Origin: Mycolicibacterium sp. 018/SC-01/001
GTDB taxonomy: Bacteria; Actinomycetota; Actinomycetes; Mycobacteriales; Mycobacteriaceae
Direction: 5' to 3'
Length of the DNA stretch: 64,000 nt
NCBI RefSeq assembly: GCF_007096635.1
Contig: NZ_VKAA01000002.1
Location: 62,001-126,000, forward strand
Every line of letters begins with the position of its first letter. The first letter of the stretch is position 1. The position numbers and the translations under genes are program-made. The notes beneath the pieces are model-generated. The model saw nothing but the letters and a program-made list of their open reading frames with translations. It made no database searches and was not told the origin of the DNA. Below, piece by piece: positions 34,857 to 44,971 of the stretch.

Positions 34857-36457
34857 CGGTGCTGACGGTGCAGGATCTCGGCGTGCGCATCGGCGCGCAC
34901 ACGATCGTCGACGGCGTCTCGTTCTCCGTGGATCGCGATCAGACGGTCGGCATCGTCGGCGAATCCGGCTCGGGCAAGACCATGACGGTGCTCGCGGCCA
35001 CCGGCCTGCTGGATGCGCCGGGGGCGCGCGTCTCGGGATCGTCGACGCTGGCGGGTGACCCCGAGGTGCAGTTGGTCGGCGCGACCCCGCGCACGCTGCG
35101 CAGCGTGCACGGGTCGCGGATCGGGTTCGTCTTCCAGGATCCGGGGACGTCGCTCAATCCCCTTCTCACACTGGAACGCCAGATCACCGAGTCGCTCGAG
35201 ACGCACCGGCGGGTGACGCGTCGCGAGGCCCGGTCCCGTGCCGAAGAGCTGCTCGACGCGGTCGGATTACCCGACCCCGCAACGCGATTGCACGCCTATC
35301 CGCACCAGCTGTCCGGCGGTCAGCGCCAGCGCGTGATGATCGCGATCGCGTTGGCCTGCGATCCGGAGCTGCTCATCGCCGACGAACCGACCACCGCGCT
35401 CGACGTCACCACGCAGGCGCAGATCATCGAATTGGTACGCGCGTTACAGCGCGACTTCGGCACCGCGGTGGTGTGGATCAGTCACGACCTGGGCGTCATC
35501 GGTCAGGTCGCCGACGACGTGACCGTGCTGCGTGACGGCGCGGTGGTGGAGCAGAACCCGATCCTCGACATCTTCGACCGGCCCCGCGACGACTACACCC
35601 GCGACCTGCTGGCCGCGCGTCCCGTCCTGAATGTGTCCGGGCCGCAACCGGTTCCCGACGCCGAACCGCTGCTCGAGGTGGACGGCCTCGACGTGTCGTT
35701 CACGGTCACCTCCCCGGTCGGGCGGTCCACCGTGCACGCCGTCGACGATGTGTCGCTGAGCATCCGGCGCGGCACCACGCTGGGACTGGTCGGCGAGTCC
35801 GGGTCGGGCAAGTCGACCGTCGCCGCCGCGCTCACCGGTCTGGTCACACCCGATGGCGGCCGCGCGACACTCGCCGGCACGGACATCCTCACGGTCAAGG
35901 GGTCCGAGGCCAGGGCGTTGCGCCGGCGGATCGGGCTGGTGTTCCAGGATCCGTTCTCGTCGCTGAATCCGCGTGCGCGCGTGGACACGTCGATTGCCGA
36001 GCCACTGGAGGTGCACCGGCTGGCCGACGGGGCGGCAGCGCGGCGCGCGCGGGTCGCCGAGCTGCTCGATCTGGTCGGTCTGCCGACCGAATTCGCGCAA
36101 CGCTATCCGCACGAACTCTCCGGTGGGCAGCGGCAGCGGGTGAGCATCGCGCGCGCCCTGGCCGCCGAACCGGATCTGCTGATCCTCGACGAGGCAACCG
36201 CCGCGCTTGATGTGTCGGTGCAGGCCCGCGTGCTCGATCTGCTGGCCCGCCTGCAGCAGGAACTCGGCCTTGCGTATCTGTTGATCGGGCATGATCTCGC
36301 GGTCATCCGGAAGCTCAGCCACGACGTCGCGGTGATGCGGAACGGCACGGTGGTGGAGAACCGGCCCGCCGAGGAGTTGTTCACCGATCCGCACGACGAG
36401 TACACCCGGGCGCTGCTGGCGGCGGTGCCGCCGGTACGCCCCCGCGCTGCGGTGTGA
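34853..36457 (+). CDS. Peptide ABC transporter ATPase, fused DppD-DppF type
   Basis: A 534-residue protein with two complete ABC ATPase domains in one chain. First: Walker A GESGSGKT at residues 36-43, LSGGQRQRV, Walker [13 protein letters not shown]. Second: Walker A GESGSGKS at 314-321, [21 protein letters not shown], with GHDLAVI as the switch histidine. Together these replace the two separate ATPases of enterobacterial Dpp/Opp systems, as is usual in mycobacteria. Starts inside the preceding permease stop. Confidence 0.94.
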   Translation: MTVLTVQDLGVRIGAHTIVDGVSFSVDRDQTVGIVGESGSGKTMTVLAATGLLDAPGARVSGSSTLAGDPEVQLVGATPRTLRSVHGSRIGFVFQDPGTSLNPLLTLERQITESLETHRRVTRREARSRAEELLDAVGLPDPATRLHAYPHQLSGGQRQRVMIAIALACDPELLIADEPTTALDVTTQAQIIELVRALQRDFGTAVVWISHDLGVIGQVADDVTVLRDGAVVEQNPILDIFDRPRDDYTRDLLAARPVLNVSGPQPVPDAEPLLEVDGLDVSFTVTSPVGRSTVHAVDDVSLSIRRGTTLGLVGESGSGKSTVAAALTGLVTPDGGRATLAGTDILTVKGSEARALRRRIGLVFQDPFSSLNPRARVDTSIAEPLEVHRLADGAAARRARVAELLDLVGLPTEFAQRYPHELSGGQRQRVSIARALAAEPDLLILDEATAALDVSVQARVLDLLARLQQELGLAYLLIGHDLAVIRKLSHDVAVMRNGTVVENRPAEELFTDPHDEYTRALLAAVPPVRPRAAV

Positions 36458-36479
36458 GCGCCCGTGAGAGGGTGCTGGT

Positions 36480-37220
36480 ATGGGTCAGCTGAGCGGCAAG
36501 ATCGCGTTGGTCACCGGAGCGTCGGCGGGGTTGGGTGCCGCGACGGCGCGGCTGTTCGTCGAACAGGGCGCCACCGTGTTCGGAATCGCCAGGGATGCAA
36601 CGAGAATGGCGGAGGTGTTCGCCGACCTGCCCGGCAGCGCGTTCGCGTCGGTGGACATCTCGTCGCGTGAGGCCTGCGCCGCGGCGGTCGCCGACTGCAT
36701 CGAACGGTACGGTCGGCTCGACGTGCTCGCCAACATCGCGGGCTTCCACCGGATGCGGCACACCGCGACGATGACCGACGAGGACTGGGACGTCGACCTC
36801 GCGGTGAACCTGACCGCGCCGTTCACCCTGTGCCGGGCGGCGTTGCCGCACCTGCTCGCATCGGGTGGCAACATCGTCAACGTCTCCTCGATCGCGGGCG
36901 TGGAGGGCGAGGTGTATTCCGCCGGGTACTGCGCCGCCAAGCACGGGCTGGTCGGCCTGACCCGAGCGCTGGCAATCGAATTCACCAAAGAGCGGCTGCG
37001 GGTCAACGCGGTGTGCCCGGGCGGCATGCCGACCGCGCAGACCACCGAGTTCGAGGCGCCCGAGAACGCCGACTGGGATCTGATCATGCGCATCGCGTCG
37101 CCTCGGGGGTTCATGGCGACCGAGGACGTCGCGAAGGTGATCGCGTTTCTCGCCAGCGACGATGCCGCGGCGATCCACGGCGCGGTCTATCGCGTCGACA
37201 ACGGCAAGGGAGCGGGCTGA
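36480..37220 (+). CDS. Short-chain dehydrogenase/reductase
   Basis: A 246-residue classical SDR: cofactor motif TGASAGLGAA at residues 13-22, NIAG in place of NNAG, serine in NVSSIAG, catalytic YCAAK, and VCPGGMPTAQ after it. An aspartate or arginine to tell NAD from NADP use is not clear (GIARDATRM suggests NADP). GAGAGG precedes the ATG. It lies 22 bases after the ABC operon and may be a last gene of that message, but there is no functional link. Confidence 0.9.
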   Translation: MGQLSGKIALVTGASAGLGAATARLFVEQGATVFGIARDATRMAEVFADLPGSAFASVDISSREACAAAVADCIERYGRLDVLANIAGFHRMRHTATMTDEDWDVDLAVNLTAPFTLCRAALPHLLASGGNIVNVSSIAGVEGEVYSAGYCAAKHGLVGLTRALAIEFTKERLRVNAVCPGGMPTAQTTEFEAPENADWDLIMRIASPRGFMATEDVAKVIAFLASDDAAAIHGAVYRVDNGKGAG

Positions 37221-37289
37221 CGCTCTCCCGTTCGCGGGCGCTGCGACCTAGTATCTGGCGAGGAGCGCACCGAACACGGAGGTCTGCCC

Positions 37290-37724
37290 ATGGTTCAACT
37301 CCACGTGGAACGAACTGTCGGCGCATCCCCCGAGGCCGTCTTCGACTGGCTCAGTGATCCGGCCAATCTGACTACCGCCCCATTCTTTGTGCGCGCAGCG
37401 TGGCGCGCCGATTCGCCACCCGTCGGGGTCGGCGCACTGCGCGAGGTGATCGTGGCCGGAGCCTGGCTGCGTGAGGAGATCACGGCTTTCGATCCGCCGT
37501 GGTCGTACTCCTACCGCGTCGTCCGATCGTTTCCGCCGTGCGACCATGACGGCGGATCCGTCACCCTCGCCCCGTCGGGCGACGGCACGCACGTCACGTG
37601 GGTCAGCACGTACAGCATTCCCGCTCGCGGGGGCGGCCGACTGACCGAGGCGATCACCGCCCCCTTGTTCCGGTCCAGTTTTCGCAGGATCTTGGCGAGC
37701 TGCTCAGAGGCGTTGAGCCACTGA
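37290..37724 (+). CDS. SRPBCC family protein
   Basis: A 144-residue START/Bet v1-like (polyketide cyclase/dehydrase family) protein: VERTVGASPEAVFDWLSDPANL at the start and THVTWVSTYSIPARGG in the second half, ending in the long C-terminal helix. These proteins bind hydrophobic ligands in a cavity; the ligand is unknown. GGAGG lies eight bases before the ATG. The 69-bp gap upstream probably has its own promoter. Confidence 0.85.
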   Translation: MVQLHVERTVGASPEAVFDWLSDPANLTTAPFFVRAAWRADSPPVGVGALREVIVAGAWLREEITAFDPPWSYSYRVVRSFPPCDHDGGSVTLAPSGDGTHVTWVSTYSIPARGGGRLTEAITAPLFRSSFRRILASCSEALSH

Positions 37725-37753
37725 GCACCTTTGGAAGAACTGGAGCCGGCGGT

Positions 37754-39178
37754 TCAGAACGGCGGCGGTTCGTACGTGTCGGCCAGCCATGCCTGATGGG
37801 CGCGTTCGCGTTGCGCGTCGAGCTCCCGGCGCTCTCTGCGTTCGCGCTCGATGCGGTCCCGCCGATCCTGTTCAAGGGTCCGGCGGCGACGCGGCATCAT
37901 CGAGGTCTTGTCCGGTGGGTTGGCGGCCCCGTCGGTCGGCGGCGCCGCCCCCGCCTGCCCCAAGAGGGTTGGAAAGAGCTGTCCGCCATGGGGATCGGTG
38001 ACGTAGACCAGACCCGTGGGAGCGATGAGCACGATCGTGCCGTCTGGCCGCTGCTCATCGCGCCAGCCGTTCGCGCCCGTGTAGAAAGTCTTGATCAAGT
38101 GATGGGCACGGCAGTAGTGCTTGGTGTTGGACGACCGCGTGGTGCCGCGCGGCCACGGGACCGTATGGTCGACGTCACAGCGCTGCACCGGAGCGTCGCA
38201 GCCCGGGAAGCGACACGTCAGGTCGCGCCATCGCAGGAAGTCCTCGAGCCGGCGCGAGGGTCGATACCCGCATTCCGGCTCGTCACCAGGTCGAACAAAC
38301 GGGCGCAGCTCGGCAGTCGCTGCGGCCGCGCGCACCTCTTCAGCGGGCAGGATGCCGAGGCCTTCCACATAGCCCGGGGTGTCGCTGCTCCCGTCGACTG
38401 TCGCCTGCTCGGCCAGAATGTGCACGACGACTCCGCCTGCCGGCACGTGCCGTTCCGCGGCCGGGCACTCCGGCGAATCGCACCGGCACGCCAGTGACGC
38501 TTCACCGCGGCCCAGAGCGCCGCACGCGGCGGCCCGTCGCTGCACATGGGTGCGCGGGTCCGCATCGCACACCGTGTCGGCGAGCTCGTCGATGCGCTGG
38601 TCCAGCGCAGCAGCGTCAAGCGCGTCGAGGAGGCCGCCTGCGAAAGCCGTTCCCGGGAGGTGGGATTCGACGGTGAAGTACAGGTTGTCGCGAACGTTCG
38701 GCGGGACCCGCACTCCGTCCGGATCGAAGGTGGCGACCCAATGGTCCACCCGTTCCTTGAGTTTGTTCTCCGAGAAGCGCATCCAGGATACGAGCGCGGG
38801 CGCCAGCGCCGCGTCCAGCTCGGTGATGACGGCGTCCTCGACATTGTCGGTGCGATTGAGCACGATCCGCACCATCCGCAGATCGATGTCACCACGGGCG
38901 AAGACGGCCGCCACCCGAGGGAGGCGTTCATGCAGCGATACCGCCATGCGGACCTGGCTGCCCGCGCGCGACCGGCTGATGTTCTGTGCCGCCGACACTT
39001 CCGCTGCGACGGCCTCGTGAACATCGGTGACCCAGTGCTCGGCCTGCGGGTGCTCGTCTTTACGCAGTGCGTGGAGCCGGGCCACGGCGGCGAGGCGCTC
39101 GGCGATGGCGCGCGACTCTGCGCGAGTGGAACACCCCATCGACAGGACGCAATCGATCGCCTCGGCCTTATCGAACAT
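37754..39178 (-). CDS. DUF222 / HNH endonuclease protein (13E12 repeat family)
   Basis: A 474-residue member of the multi-copy mycobacterial 13E12/REP13E12-type family. The N-terminal 270 residues form DUF222 (ISRSRAGSQVRMAVSLHERLPRV and later segments). The C-terminal HNH nuclease motif is CRFPGCDAPVQRCDVDHTVPWPRGTT, with N and CRAHHLIKT completing it, and all metal and catalytic residues are present. The tail is highly basic and glutamate/arginine-rich. The ATG at 39178 was chosen because earlier codons are not family-like. Related copies serve as insertion targets for prophages in M. tuberculosis; no such event is seen here. Confidence 0.9.
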   Translation of the reverse strand: MFDKAEAIDCVLSMGCSTRAESRAIAERLAAVARLHALRKDEHPQAEHWVTDVHEAVAAEVSAAQNISRSRAGSQVRMAVSLHERLPRVAAVFARGDIDLRMVRIVLNRTDNVEDAVITELDAALAPALVSWMRFSENKLKERVDHWVATFDPDGVRVPPNVRDNLYFTVESHLPGTAFAGGLLDALDAAALDQRIDELADTVCDADPRTHVQRRAAACGALGRGEASLACRCDSPECPAAERHVPAGGVVVHILAEQATVDGSSDTPGYVEGLGILPAEEVRAAAATAELRPFVRPGDEPECGYRPSRRLEDFLRWRDLTCRFPGCDAPVQRCDVDHTVPWPRGTTRSSNTKHYCRAHHLIKTFYTGANGWRDEQRPDGTIVLIAPTGLVYVTDPHGGQLFPTLLGQAGAAPPTDGAANPPDKTSMMPRRRRTLEQDRRDRIERERRERRELDAQRERAHQAWLADTYEPPPF

Positions 39179-39222
39179 ACGTTCTACTATGCCACGAGGG
39201 TCCGACACCTCGCTGCGCGAAT

Positions 39223-39552
39223 TCAGCCGCCCCACACCGTCATCAGCGTGACGTAACACGCCGTCCCGACCAGGATGCTCAGCACCGCCCGCCGCTGCCA
39301 GAGGTGCAGGCCTGCCGTCACGGCGACCGCCAGCGCCAGCCAGATCGCTTGCCGTGCGCTGTCTCCGACGACCGTCGTCACCGAGTAGAGCGCCAGCATC
39401 ACCATCACACCCACCGGCATGTGCACGCTGAGATAGCGCACGACGGCACTGTGACGCATCGGCGCCAGCGCTGCGAAAGGCAGCGCCCGCAGCGCCCAGG
39501 TCACCGCCGCGCTGACGCCCACGAGCAGTGCGATGTACCCCGAGTCAGGCAT
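39223..39552 (-). CDS. azlD: Branched-chain amino acid exporter subunit AzlD
   Basis: A 109-residue membrane protein with four hydrophobic segments and the AzlD mark VSAAVTWALRALPF close to the N-terminus. It works with AzlC to export branched-chain amino acids or their analogues. Its start overlaps the azlC stop by eight bases, so the two subunits are translated together. Confidence 0.9.
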   Translation of the reverse strand: MPDSGYIALLVGVSAAVTWALRALPFAALAPMRHSAVVRYLSVHMPVGVMVMLALYSVTTVVGDSARQAIWLALAVAVTAGLHLWQRRAVLSILVGTACYVTLMTVWGG

Positions 39553-40204
39553 GCCGGGTCCGCCGGCGCAGCAGCAGAAGCGCGGTGAACGCCGCGAACG
39601 CGCACACCAGCATCTGGCCCGGTACCACCAGCCACGCTCCAGCAGCGCACAGAAGCGCCAGAACGGCCGTCACCGGATCCGGCCGCTGCCGGTACGCCTC
39701 GATGCCCAGCACGATGAACAGCGCCGTGAGCGCGAAGTCCAGACCGACGAGCCGATCGATGGGCAGCACCTCCCCCAGCAGACCACCCAGTGTCGCCCCG
39801 CCCACCCACAGGAGGTGAAACAGCACCTGCATGAACAGAATCGGACGCGTCGTCCACCCGTGCGCCTGCGGGCTGACGGCGACGGCGTACGCCTCGTCGG
39901 ACAGCGTGTAGGTGCTGTAGAGCTTGGCCGCGACGCCGTGCACCCGATGCAACGGGAACGACAGCGCGTAGAAGACGTGCCGGGCGTTGACCACCAGCGT
40001 GGTCACCGCGACGGTCGCCACCGCGGCGCCGCCGGCCACCAGGCCGACCATCAGGAACTCGAGCGACCCGGCGTAGATCACCCCGGCGAACACCGGCGCC
40101 CACCACCACGCGAGCCCCGAGTGCACCACCAGGAATCCCAGCGCCATGCCCAGCGGGATGAAGGCCAACCCGAGCGGGGCCACCAGGGCAAGAACACGCC
40201 GCAT
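39545..40204 (-). CDS. azlC: Branched-chain amino acid exporter subunit AzlC
   Basis: A 219-residue membrane protein of the AzlC family with about five to six helices; GVIYAGSLEFLMVGLVAGG and LVVNARHVFYALSFP are its best conserved parts. The ATG at 40204 has AGGAGG nine bases upstream, which settles the start against 40234. The short gap to the divergent alpha/beta hydrolase gene (40205-40251) must hold both promoters. Confidence 0.92.
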   Translation of the reverse strand: MRRVLALVAPLGLAFIPLGMALGFLVVHSGLAWWWAPVFAGVIYAGSLEFLMVGLVAGGAAVATVAVTTLVVNARHVFYALSFPLHRVHGVAAKLYSTYTLSDEAYAVAVSPQAHGWTTRPILFMQVLFHLLWVGGATLGGLLGEVLPIDRLVGLDFALTALFIVLGIEAYRQRPDPVTAVLALLCAAGAWLVVPGQMLVCAFAAFTALLLLRRRTRHA

Positions 40205-40251
40205 CGCCGAACACCTCCTCTGCCCCGCCCCCACACGCTAGCTTTCCATGC

Positions 40252-41238
40252 GTGGATCTCTTCGATGAATGGCAGCGGGGTGGAACGACTTTCACCTGGG
40301 AATCGACGACACCCGCCAACGCCGGCAGGCCGGTCGAAGTTTTCGCCCGCCGCACCGGCACACCCGGGGCGCCCGCGCTGGTTTGCGTACACGGCTTCCC
40401 CACGGCGAGCATCGACTTCCACGCCCTGGCCGCTGACCTCGCCGGTGACATGGAGATCTTCACCCTCGACTTCCCCGGGTACGGAATCTCCGACAAACCC
40501 GGCGCACCGTACGTCTACTCGCTCTACGACGACGCGCGTCTCCTGCAGCACGCGATCACCGACGTGTGGGGGCTCGGCGATTACCGGATGATCACTCACG
40601 ACCGCGGCAGCAGTGTCGGGATGATCGCGCTCCCATTGCTCGTCGACGCGGGCGCCTCCCCGCGGGAGGTGTTCCTGACCAACGCCAACATCTTTCTGCC
40701 GCTGGCCAATCTGACCGCCTTCCAGGTGGCCCTGCTCGACGACGCGACCGCACGAGCGACCGCGGCGGCGGTCACGCCCGAGATGCTGGCCGCCGGGCTG
40801 GGGGCCACGACGTTCATGCCGCGTCGCGATCTGCACGACCGCGAGATCGCCGCCCTGGCACACTGTTTCGCCCACAATGACGGCATCGCCGTACTGCCCG
40901 ACACGATCCGGTACCTGCACGAGCGCACCGCAGGCGAACAGGGCTGGCTCGAGCGGCTGTCCGGAATCGACGTCGACACCACGCTGATCTGGGGCCTGCA
41001 CGACAGCGTCGCACCGCTACGCGTGGCCACGCACGTCTGGCAGACCCACCTTCGATCCAAGCCGGGCCGCAACCGCTTCTGGGTGATCCCCGGAGCCGAC
41101 CACTATGTGCAGTCCGACGCGCCGGCCGAGCTCGCCGAGATCATCCGGCTCACCGCCACGCAACCGTCGCTGACTCTGCAGACCCTGGACGACCGCCCCG
41201 ACGGTGCCGTGCTGGTCGATCAGTCAGACAACCGTTAG
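40252..41238 (+). CDS. Alpha/beta hydrolase, epoxide hydrolase/dehalogenase-like
   Basis: A 328-residue alpha/beta-hydrolase. The oxyanion-hole motif is CVHGFPTAS; the nucleophile elbow MITHDRGSSVG carries aspartate rather than serine, as in epoxide hydrolases and haloalkane dehalogenases; the catalytic histidine is in IPGADHYVQ. Substrate unknown. The GTG start is 17 bases outside the reach of any strong ribosome site, so it may be leaderless. The 3' end overlaps the convergent protease gene by 15 bases. Confidence 0.87.
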   Translation: MDLFDEWQRGGTTFTWESTTPANAGRPVEVFARRTGTPGAPALVCVHGFPTASIDFHALAADLAGDMEIFTLDFPGYGISDKPGAPYVYSLYDDARLLQHAITDVWGLGDYRMITHDRGSSVGMIALPLLVDAGASPREVFLTNANIFLPLANLTAFQVALLDDATARATAAAVTPEMLAAGLGATTFMPRRDLHDREIAALAHCFAHNDGIAVLPDTIRYLHERTAGEQGWLERLSGIDVDTTLIWGLHDSVAPLRVATHVWQTHLRSKPGRNRFWVIPGADHYVQSDAPAELAEIIRLTATQPSLTLQTLDDRPDGAVLVDQSDNR

Positions 41239-43260
41239 CGTTGCGGCACTCGGGATTCCGACAGCATCGAATGCCCGCACGACCGCGGCCTGCTGGGCGG
41301 AGGTGAGACCGACCGCCTGCGCGGCGCTCTGCACCGCGGCCCGGCCGTCGCTGAAATCCGATCCGGCGCTCAGCCGGAACATCGCCCGGTAGAACACGTC
41401 GGCCCATGTGTCGCTCGAGACTCCGGCCGTCGCCGGATCAGTCATCATCAGATAGGCGGCATGACTGAAGATCGTGCTGTTGACGTGCTCGCCACCGTCG
41501 TCGAGCGTGCCCTGGTAGCGGGTCGCATAGGTGGCCCGGTGCGGCCCGAGCGACGTGCTGATCGACGCGGGGTCGGCGAGGTTGCGGATGGCGCCGAGGC
41601 CGGAGTCCTCACCGACCAACCAGCGGTCCGGGCCCGAATCGTTCTCGATGAGCGTGCCCATGATGTCGGCGAGTGCTTCGTTGAGCGCACCCGATTCACC
41701 CGAATCCAGTACCAACGACCCACCCTCGGGGCCGCCGACCACGTACGTGACGACGGCGTGGGTGAATTCGTGGCCGACGACGTCGATCGCCGCCTCGAGG
41801 TGCCCGCTGTCGCCGAACGCGAACTGCGCGATGCTGGGGTCCCAGAACGCATTCGCATATCCCCCGGTGGGCCGGCCCGGGCTGTAGCGAATGCTCACCA
41901 GTACGGGTGCACCGTTGCCATCGAACGAAGTTCGGCCCAGCACCTCCTCGTAGAAGTCGTACACGTCTTCGGCGTTGGCGTGCGCCGAGACGGCGTCGGT
42001 GTTCCACCCCAGCAGCCCGCGCTTGACCACCGTGCCCGGCAGGAAACCACCGAGCAACCCGAAGTACGGGAACGAGGTCTTGTACGTGGTGATGTCGCGG
42101 TCGCGGTCGATCAACCGGTAGACCGTGGACCATTTCGTCGTGCGTTTGTCGACGATGAACGTCCGCCGCGCGCCGACCCAGTCCCTGGCGATGTCGGTGG
42201 CCGACACCGCGCTCGCGGTGGGACGCGCGACGATGACGTCGCCGACGGATGTACCGCCGGCACCGATCAGCACGGCGGAGCCCGGGCGGGAGAACCGGAC
42301 ACCCGGCACCGCGCCGACGACCTGCCACGCCAGGATCGGCACGGTCCGGTTGTCCGGCGCGTACACCACCAGCTGCTGGTCAGCCATCCGCCGCAGCCGG
42401 GGCTTCGCGGCGTCCGGCGTGACGTCGAACGACTCGGAGAGCCCACGGTAATGGTCGAACAGTCCGGTCACCGCGCCGCTCGCGTCGGTCACGAGGATGA
42501 CGTCGCTGCCGAGAACGGGCACGCCGTCGATGGTCTCGACGAGGCGATAGTGGGTCTCGGCGTCGTCCCCGCTGCCGGCGGTCGACACCGTGATGGCGGC
42601 CGGGTCGGCGAAGCCCTCGGCGATGCCGAGGGTGTGCGCGGCATCGTTCATCACCGCCGCCGCGTCCTGCACACCGGTGACCACACGGTCGGTGAACCTG
42701 CCGTCGATGGTGCGCACATCGTCGTCGGCGGCCTTCCCGGCCGGCACTGCGATGGTCACCTCGGTCGGCCGCCACCGCGGCCTGTCGTCCACGGTGATCG
42801 TGAAACTGTCTGCCCGGCCGGCCTTTCCGTCGGCGGGTGTGTAGACGAAGCCGCCGTCGGCGTCGACGGTCACCGAGCCCCAGGCAGCGCCCGAGCTGAC
42901 GGTGTAGCTCAGATCGGTGTCGTCGCGGTCCGTGGCGTTGAGGCTCCCGCGCACGGTCCCGTCGGCCGCCGGGTCGTCCGTCTCGGGCGCGGCGGTCGGC
43001 CGGACGTCGCGAAATGTGTGCCGGCGCTGGCGGATCGCGTCACGACGTGCTTCCACCCGGGCAACGCGCTCGGCACGCTTGCGCGCGGGCGTCACCGAGG
43101 ATTCCACCGAGGATGTCTTCGCACTGCGCGCCGTGGATTCCGTCGCGGTGTCCGAGGGCGCGGCGGATGCGATACCCGGCGCGATCACCAGGCCCACACC
43201 GAAGCCGAGGACCGCCACCCCGGTCCACACCACCGCGGGCGGTCGACAACGACTGGACAC
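41224..43260 (-). CDS. Secreted M4 (thermolysin-type) metalloprotease with an Ig/cadherin-like domain
   Basis: A 678-residue secreted protein. The signal peptide ends GIASAAPS near residue 34. Residues about 100-175 form a VCBS/cadherin-like domain (GSVTVDADGGFVYTPADGKAG). A fungalysin/thermolysin-type propeptide follows (THYRLVETIDGVPVLGSDVILV). The catalytic domain has the zinc motif HEFTH near residues 497-501 and the third ligand in GALNEALADIMG. M4 enzymes are uncommon in mycobacteria. The basic, Ala-rich stretch between signal and domain is probably disordered. Its promoter must lie in the 55 bp before the divergent phosphatase gene. Confidence 0.88.
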   Translation of the reverse strand: MSSRCRPPAVVWTGVAVLGFGVGLVIAPGIASAAPSDTATESTARSAKTSSVESSVTPARKRAERVARVEARRDAIRQRRHTFRDVRPTAAPETDDPAADGTVRGSLNATDRDDTDLSYTVSSGAAWGSVTVDADGGFVYTPADGKAGRADSFTITVDDRPRWRPTEVTIAVPAGKAADDDVRTIDGRFTDRVVTGVQDAAAVMNDAAHTLGIAEGFADPAAITVSTAGSGDDAETHYRLVETIDGVPVLGSDVILVTDASGAVTGLFDHYRGLSESFDVTPDAAKPRLRRMADQQLVVYAPDNRTVPILAWQVVGAVPGVRFSRPGSAVLIGAGGTSVGDVIVARPTASAVSATDIARDWVGARRTFIVDKRTTKWSTVYRLIDRDRDITTYKTSFPYFGLLGGFLPGTVVKRGLLGWNTDAVSAHANAEDVYDFYEEVLGRTSFDGNGAPVLVSIRYSPGRPTGGYANAFWDPSIAQFAFGDSGHLEAAIDVVGHEFTHAVVTYVVGGPEGGSLVLDSGESGALNEALADIMGTLIENDSGPDRWLVGEDSGLGAIRNLADPASISTSLGPHRATYATRYQGTLDDGGEHVNSTIFSHAAYLMMTDPATAGVSSDTWADVFYRAMFRLSAGSDFSDGRAAVQSAAQAVGLTSAQQAAVVRAFDAVGIPSAATLTVV

Positions 43261-43315
43261 TGTTACCCCCTCGGCGACGGTGCTCGTCGCGGAATTTACC
43301 AGGCACTAGGCTGAC

Positions 43316-44971
43316 ATGGTGAGTCTTCTGCTCGGGCCGGTGCTGCGCCACGTCGGTGAAACCACCGCGACGGTGTGGGTGCAGACGGACGCACCGGCCG
43401 AGGTGGAGGTGCTCGGGCACCGGTCCCGCACGTTCGAGGTGCAGGGCTGCCACTACGCCCTGGTCCCCGTCGCCGGGCTCACCCCCGACACCGTGACCGC
43501 GTACCAGGTGCTCATCGATGGCCGGACGTGCTGGCCGGAACCCGACACGCAGTTCCCGCCCAGCGTCATCAGGACCCGCGGCCCGGCGAGCGCCGACCGG
43601 CTGCGCGTCATCTTCGGCTCCTGCCGCTACCCGAAAACGGGCGAGGAGAAGCTCGATCGCAAGCTCGGACTCGACGCGCTGGACTGCTACGCCACCCGGC
43701 TGACCGAGCTGCCCGTCGCTGAGTGGCCGGATGCGCTGCTGCTGCTCGGCGATCAGGTCTACGCCGACGAACTGACCCCGCAGGCCCGCCAGCACCTGTC
43801 CGGCCGCCGCGCGTCGGGCCGTCGCTCGGCGAACCGCCGTCCGCCCGACGAGGTGGTGTCCTTCGGCGAGTACGAGGGCCTCTACCGGCACACCTGGGGC
43901 GATCCCGAGATCCGGTGGATCCTCTCGACTTTGCCGACGGCGATGATCTTCGACGATCACGACATCCGCGACGACTGGAACACCTCGGCGACGTGGCGCG
44001 CCGACATCAACGAACAGCCGTGGTGGCGGGACCGGATCCGCGCCGGCCTGGCGTCGTACTGGGTGTACCAGCACCTGGGCAACCTCAGTCCGACGGAGCT
44101 GGATGCCGACGACGACTACCGGAAGGTGCTCGCCACCGACGGGGACTGCTGGCCGCTGCTGGCCGAACTGGCCGACCGGGCGGACAGCGAGGTCGACGGG
44201 GACAAGGGTCTGCGGTTCAGCTTCCGCTGGGACCTGGGCCGCAGCCGCCTGGTCATGGTCGACTCACGCAACGCCCGAATCCTCGACGGGGGCGAGCGAA
44301 AGATGTTGGGCGACAGAGAGTTCGCGTGGGTGCAGGAGCAGGTGAGCGATCTGGCGGGTGTCGACCACCTGCTCATCGGGTCGTCGCTGCCCTGGCTGCT
44401 GCCGCCGGCGCTCAGCGATCTGCAGACCATCAACGAGATCGCCGCCGGCCGATCGGGGCTGCGCGGGCGCCTGGCCGAGAAGATCAGGCAGGGCGCCGAT
44501 CTCGAGCACTGGCCCGCCTTCTTCGCGTCGTTCGCGCGGCTGAGCACGCTGATCGGCGACGCGGCGCGCACCACCCCGGACGGCCCCGCGACGATCTCGG
44601 TGCTCTCCGGCGACGTGCACCACAGCTACGCTGCCCGGGCCGATTTCGGCGGGCCGACCGCAGCCAGGGTGCACCAACTGGTGTGCTCGCCGGTGCACAA
44701 CTACGTGCCGGCCTACGTCAAGCCCGCGTTCAAGCTCGGCTGGTCGTCACCGGCGGCGAGGCTGGCCCGCCGCTGGGCGCGCCGGGCGGGATCACCTGCG
44801 CTACCGGTGACCTGGCGCAACCTGAGCGGTCCGCTGTTCGGCAACACGATCGCCTCGCTGATCGCCGTCGGCCGCGGGGCCGATGTGGTGTTCGAGCAGC
44901 CCCGCGACGACGGCACCCTGGCCGAGGCGGCGACGGTCGTGCTCAGTGCACCCCGTCCATCTGTCGGCTGA
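43316..44971 (+). CDS. PhoD-like metallophosphatase
   Basis: A 551-residue protein of the alkaline phosphatase D / metallophosphatase family. An N-terminal fibronectin-like domain (GPVLRHVGETTATVWVQTDAPAEVEV) precedes the catalytic core with FGSCRYPKTGEEK, LLLLGDQVYADE, MIFDDHDIRDDWN and VLSGDVHHSYAA, which provide the metal-binding Asp and His residues. No signal peptide is evident, unlike secreted PhoD, so it may act in the cytoplasm on phosphodiesters. The stop overlaps the convergent peptide transporter gene by 29 bases. Confidence 0.87.
   Translation: MVSLLLGPVLRHVGETTATVWVQTDAPAEVEVLGHRSRTFEVQGCHYALVPVAGLTPDTVTAYQVLIDGRTCWPEPDTQFPPSVIRTRGPASADRLRVIFGSCRYPKTGEEKLDRKLGLDALDCYATRLTELPVAEWPDALLLLGDQVYADELTPQARQHLSGRRASGRRSANRRPPDEVVSFGEYEGLYRHTWGDPEIRWILSTLPTAMIFDDHDIRDDWNTSATWRADINEQPWWRDRIRAGLASYWVYQHLGNLSPTELDADDDYRKVLATDGDCWPLLAELADRADSEVDGDKGLRFSFRWDLGRSRLVMVDSRNARILDGGERKMLGDREFAWVQEQVSDLAGVDHLLIGSSLPWLLPPALSDLQTINEIAAGRSGLRGRLAEKIRQGADLEHWPAFFASFARLSTLIGDAARTTPDGPATISVLSGDVHHSYAARADFGGPTAARVHQLVCSPVHNYVPAYVKPAFKLGWSSPAARLARRWARRAGSPALPVTWRNLSGPLFGNTIASLIAVGRGADVVFEQPRDDGTLAEAATVVLSAPRPSVG

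Noticed and set aside
37754..39178. DUF222/HNH gene as part of a mobile intron or phage
   Set aside because: No att repeats, integrase or intron ends flank it; this family is chromosomal and multi-copy in mycobacteria.
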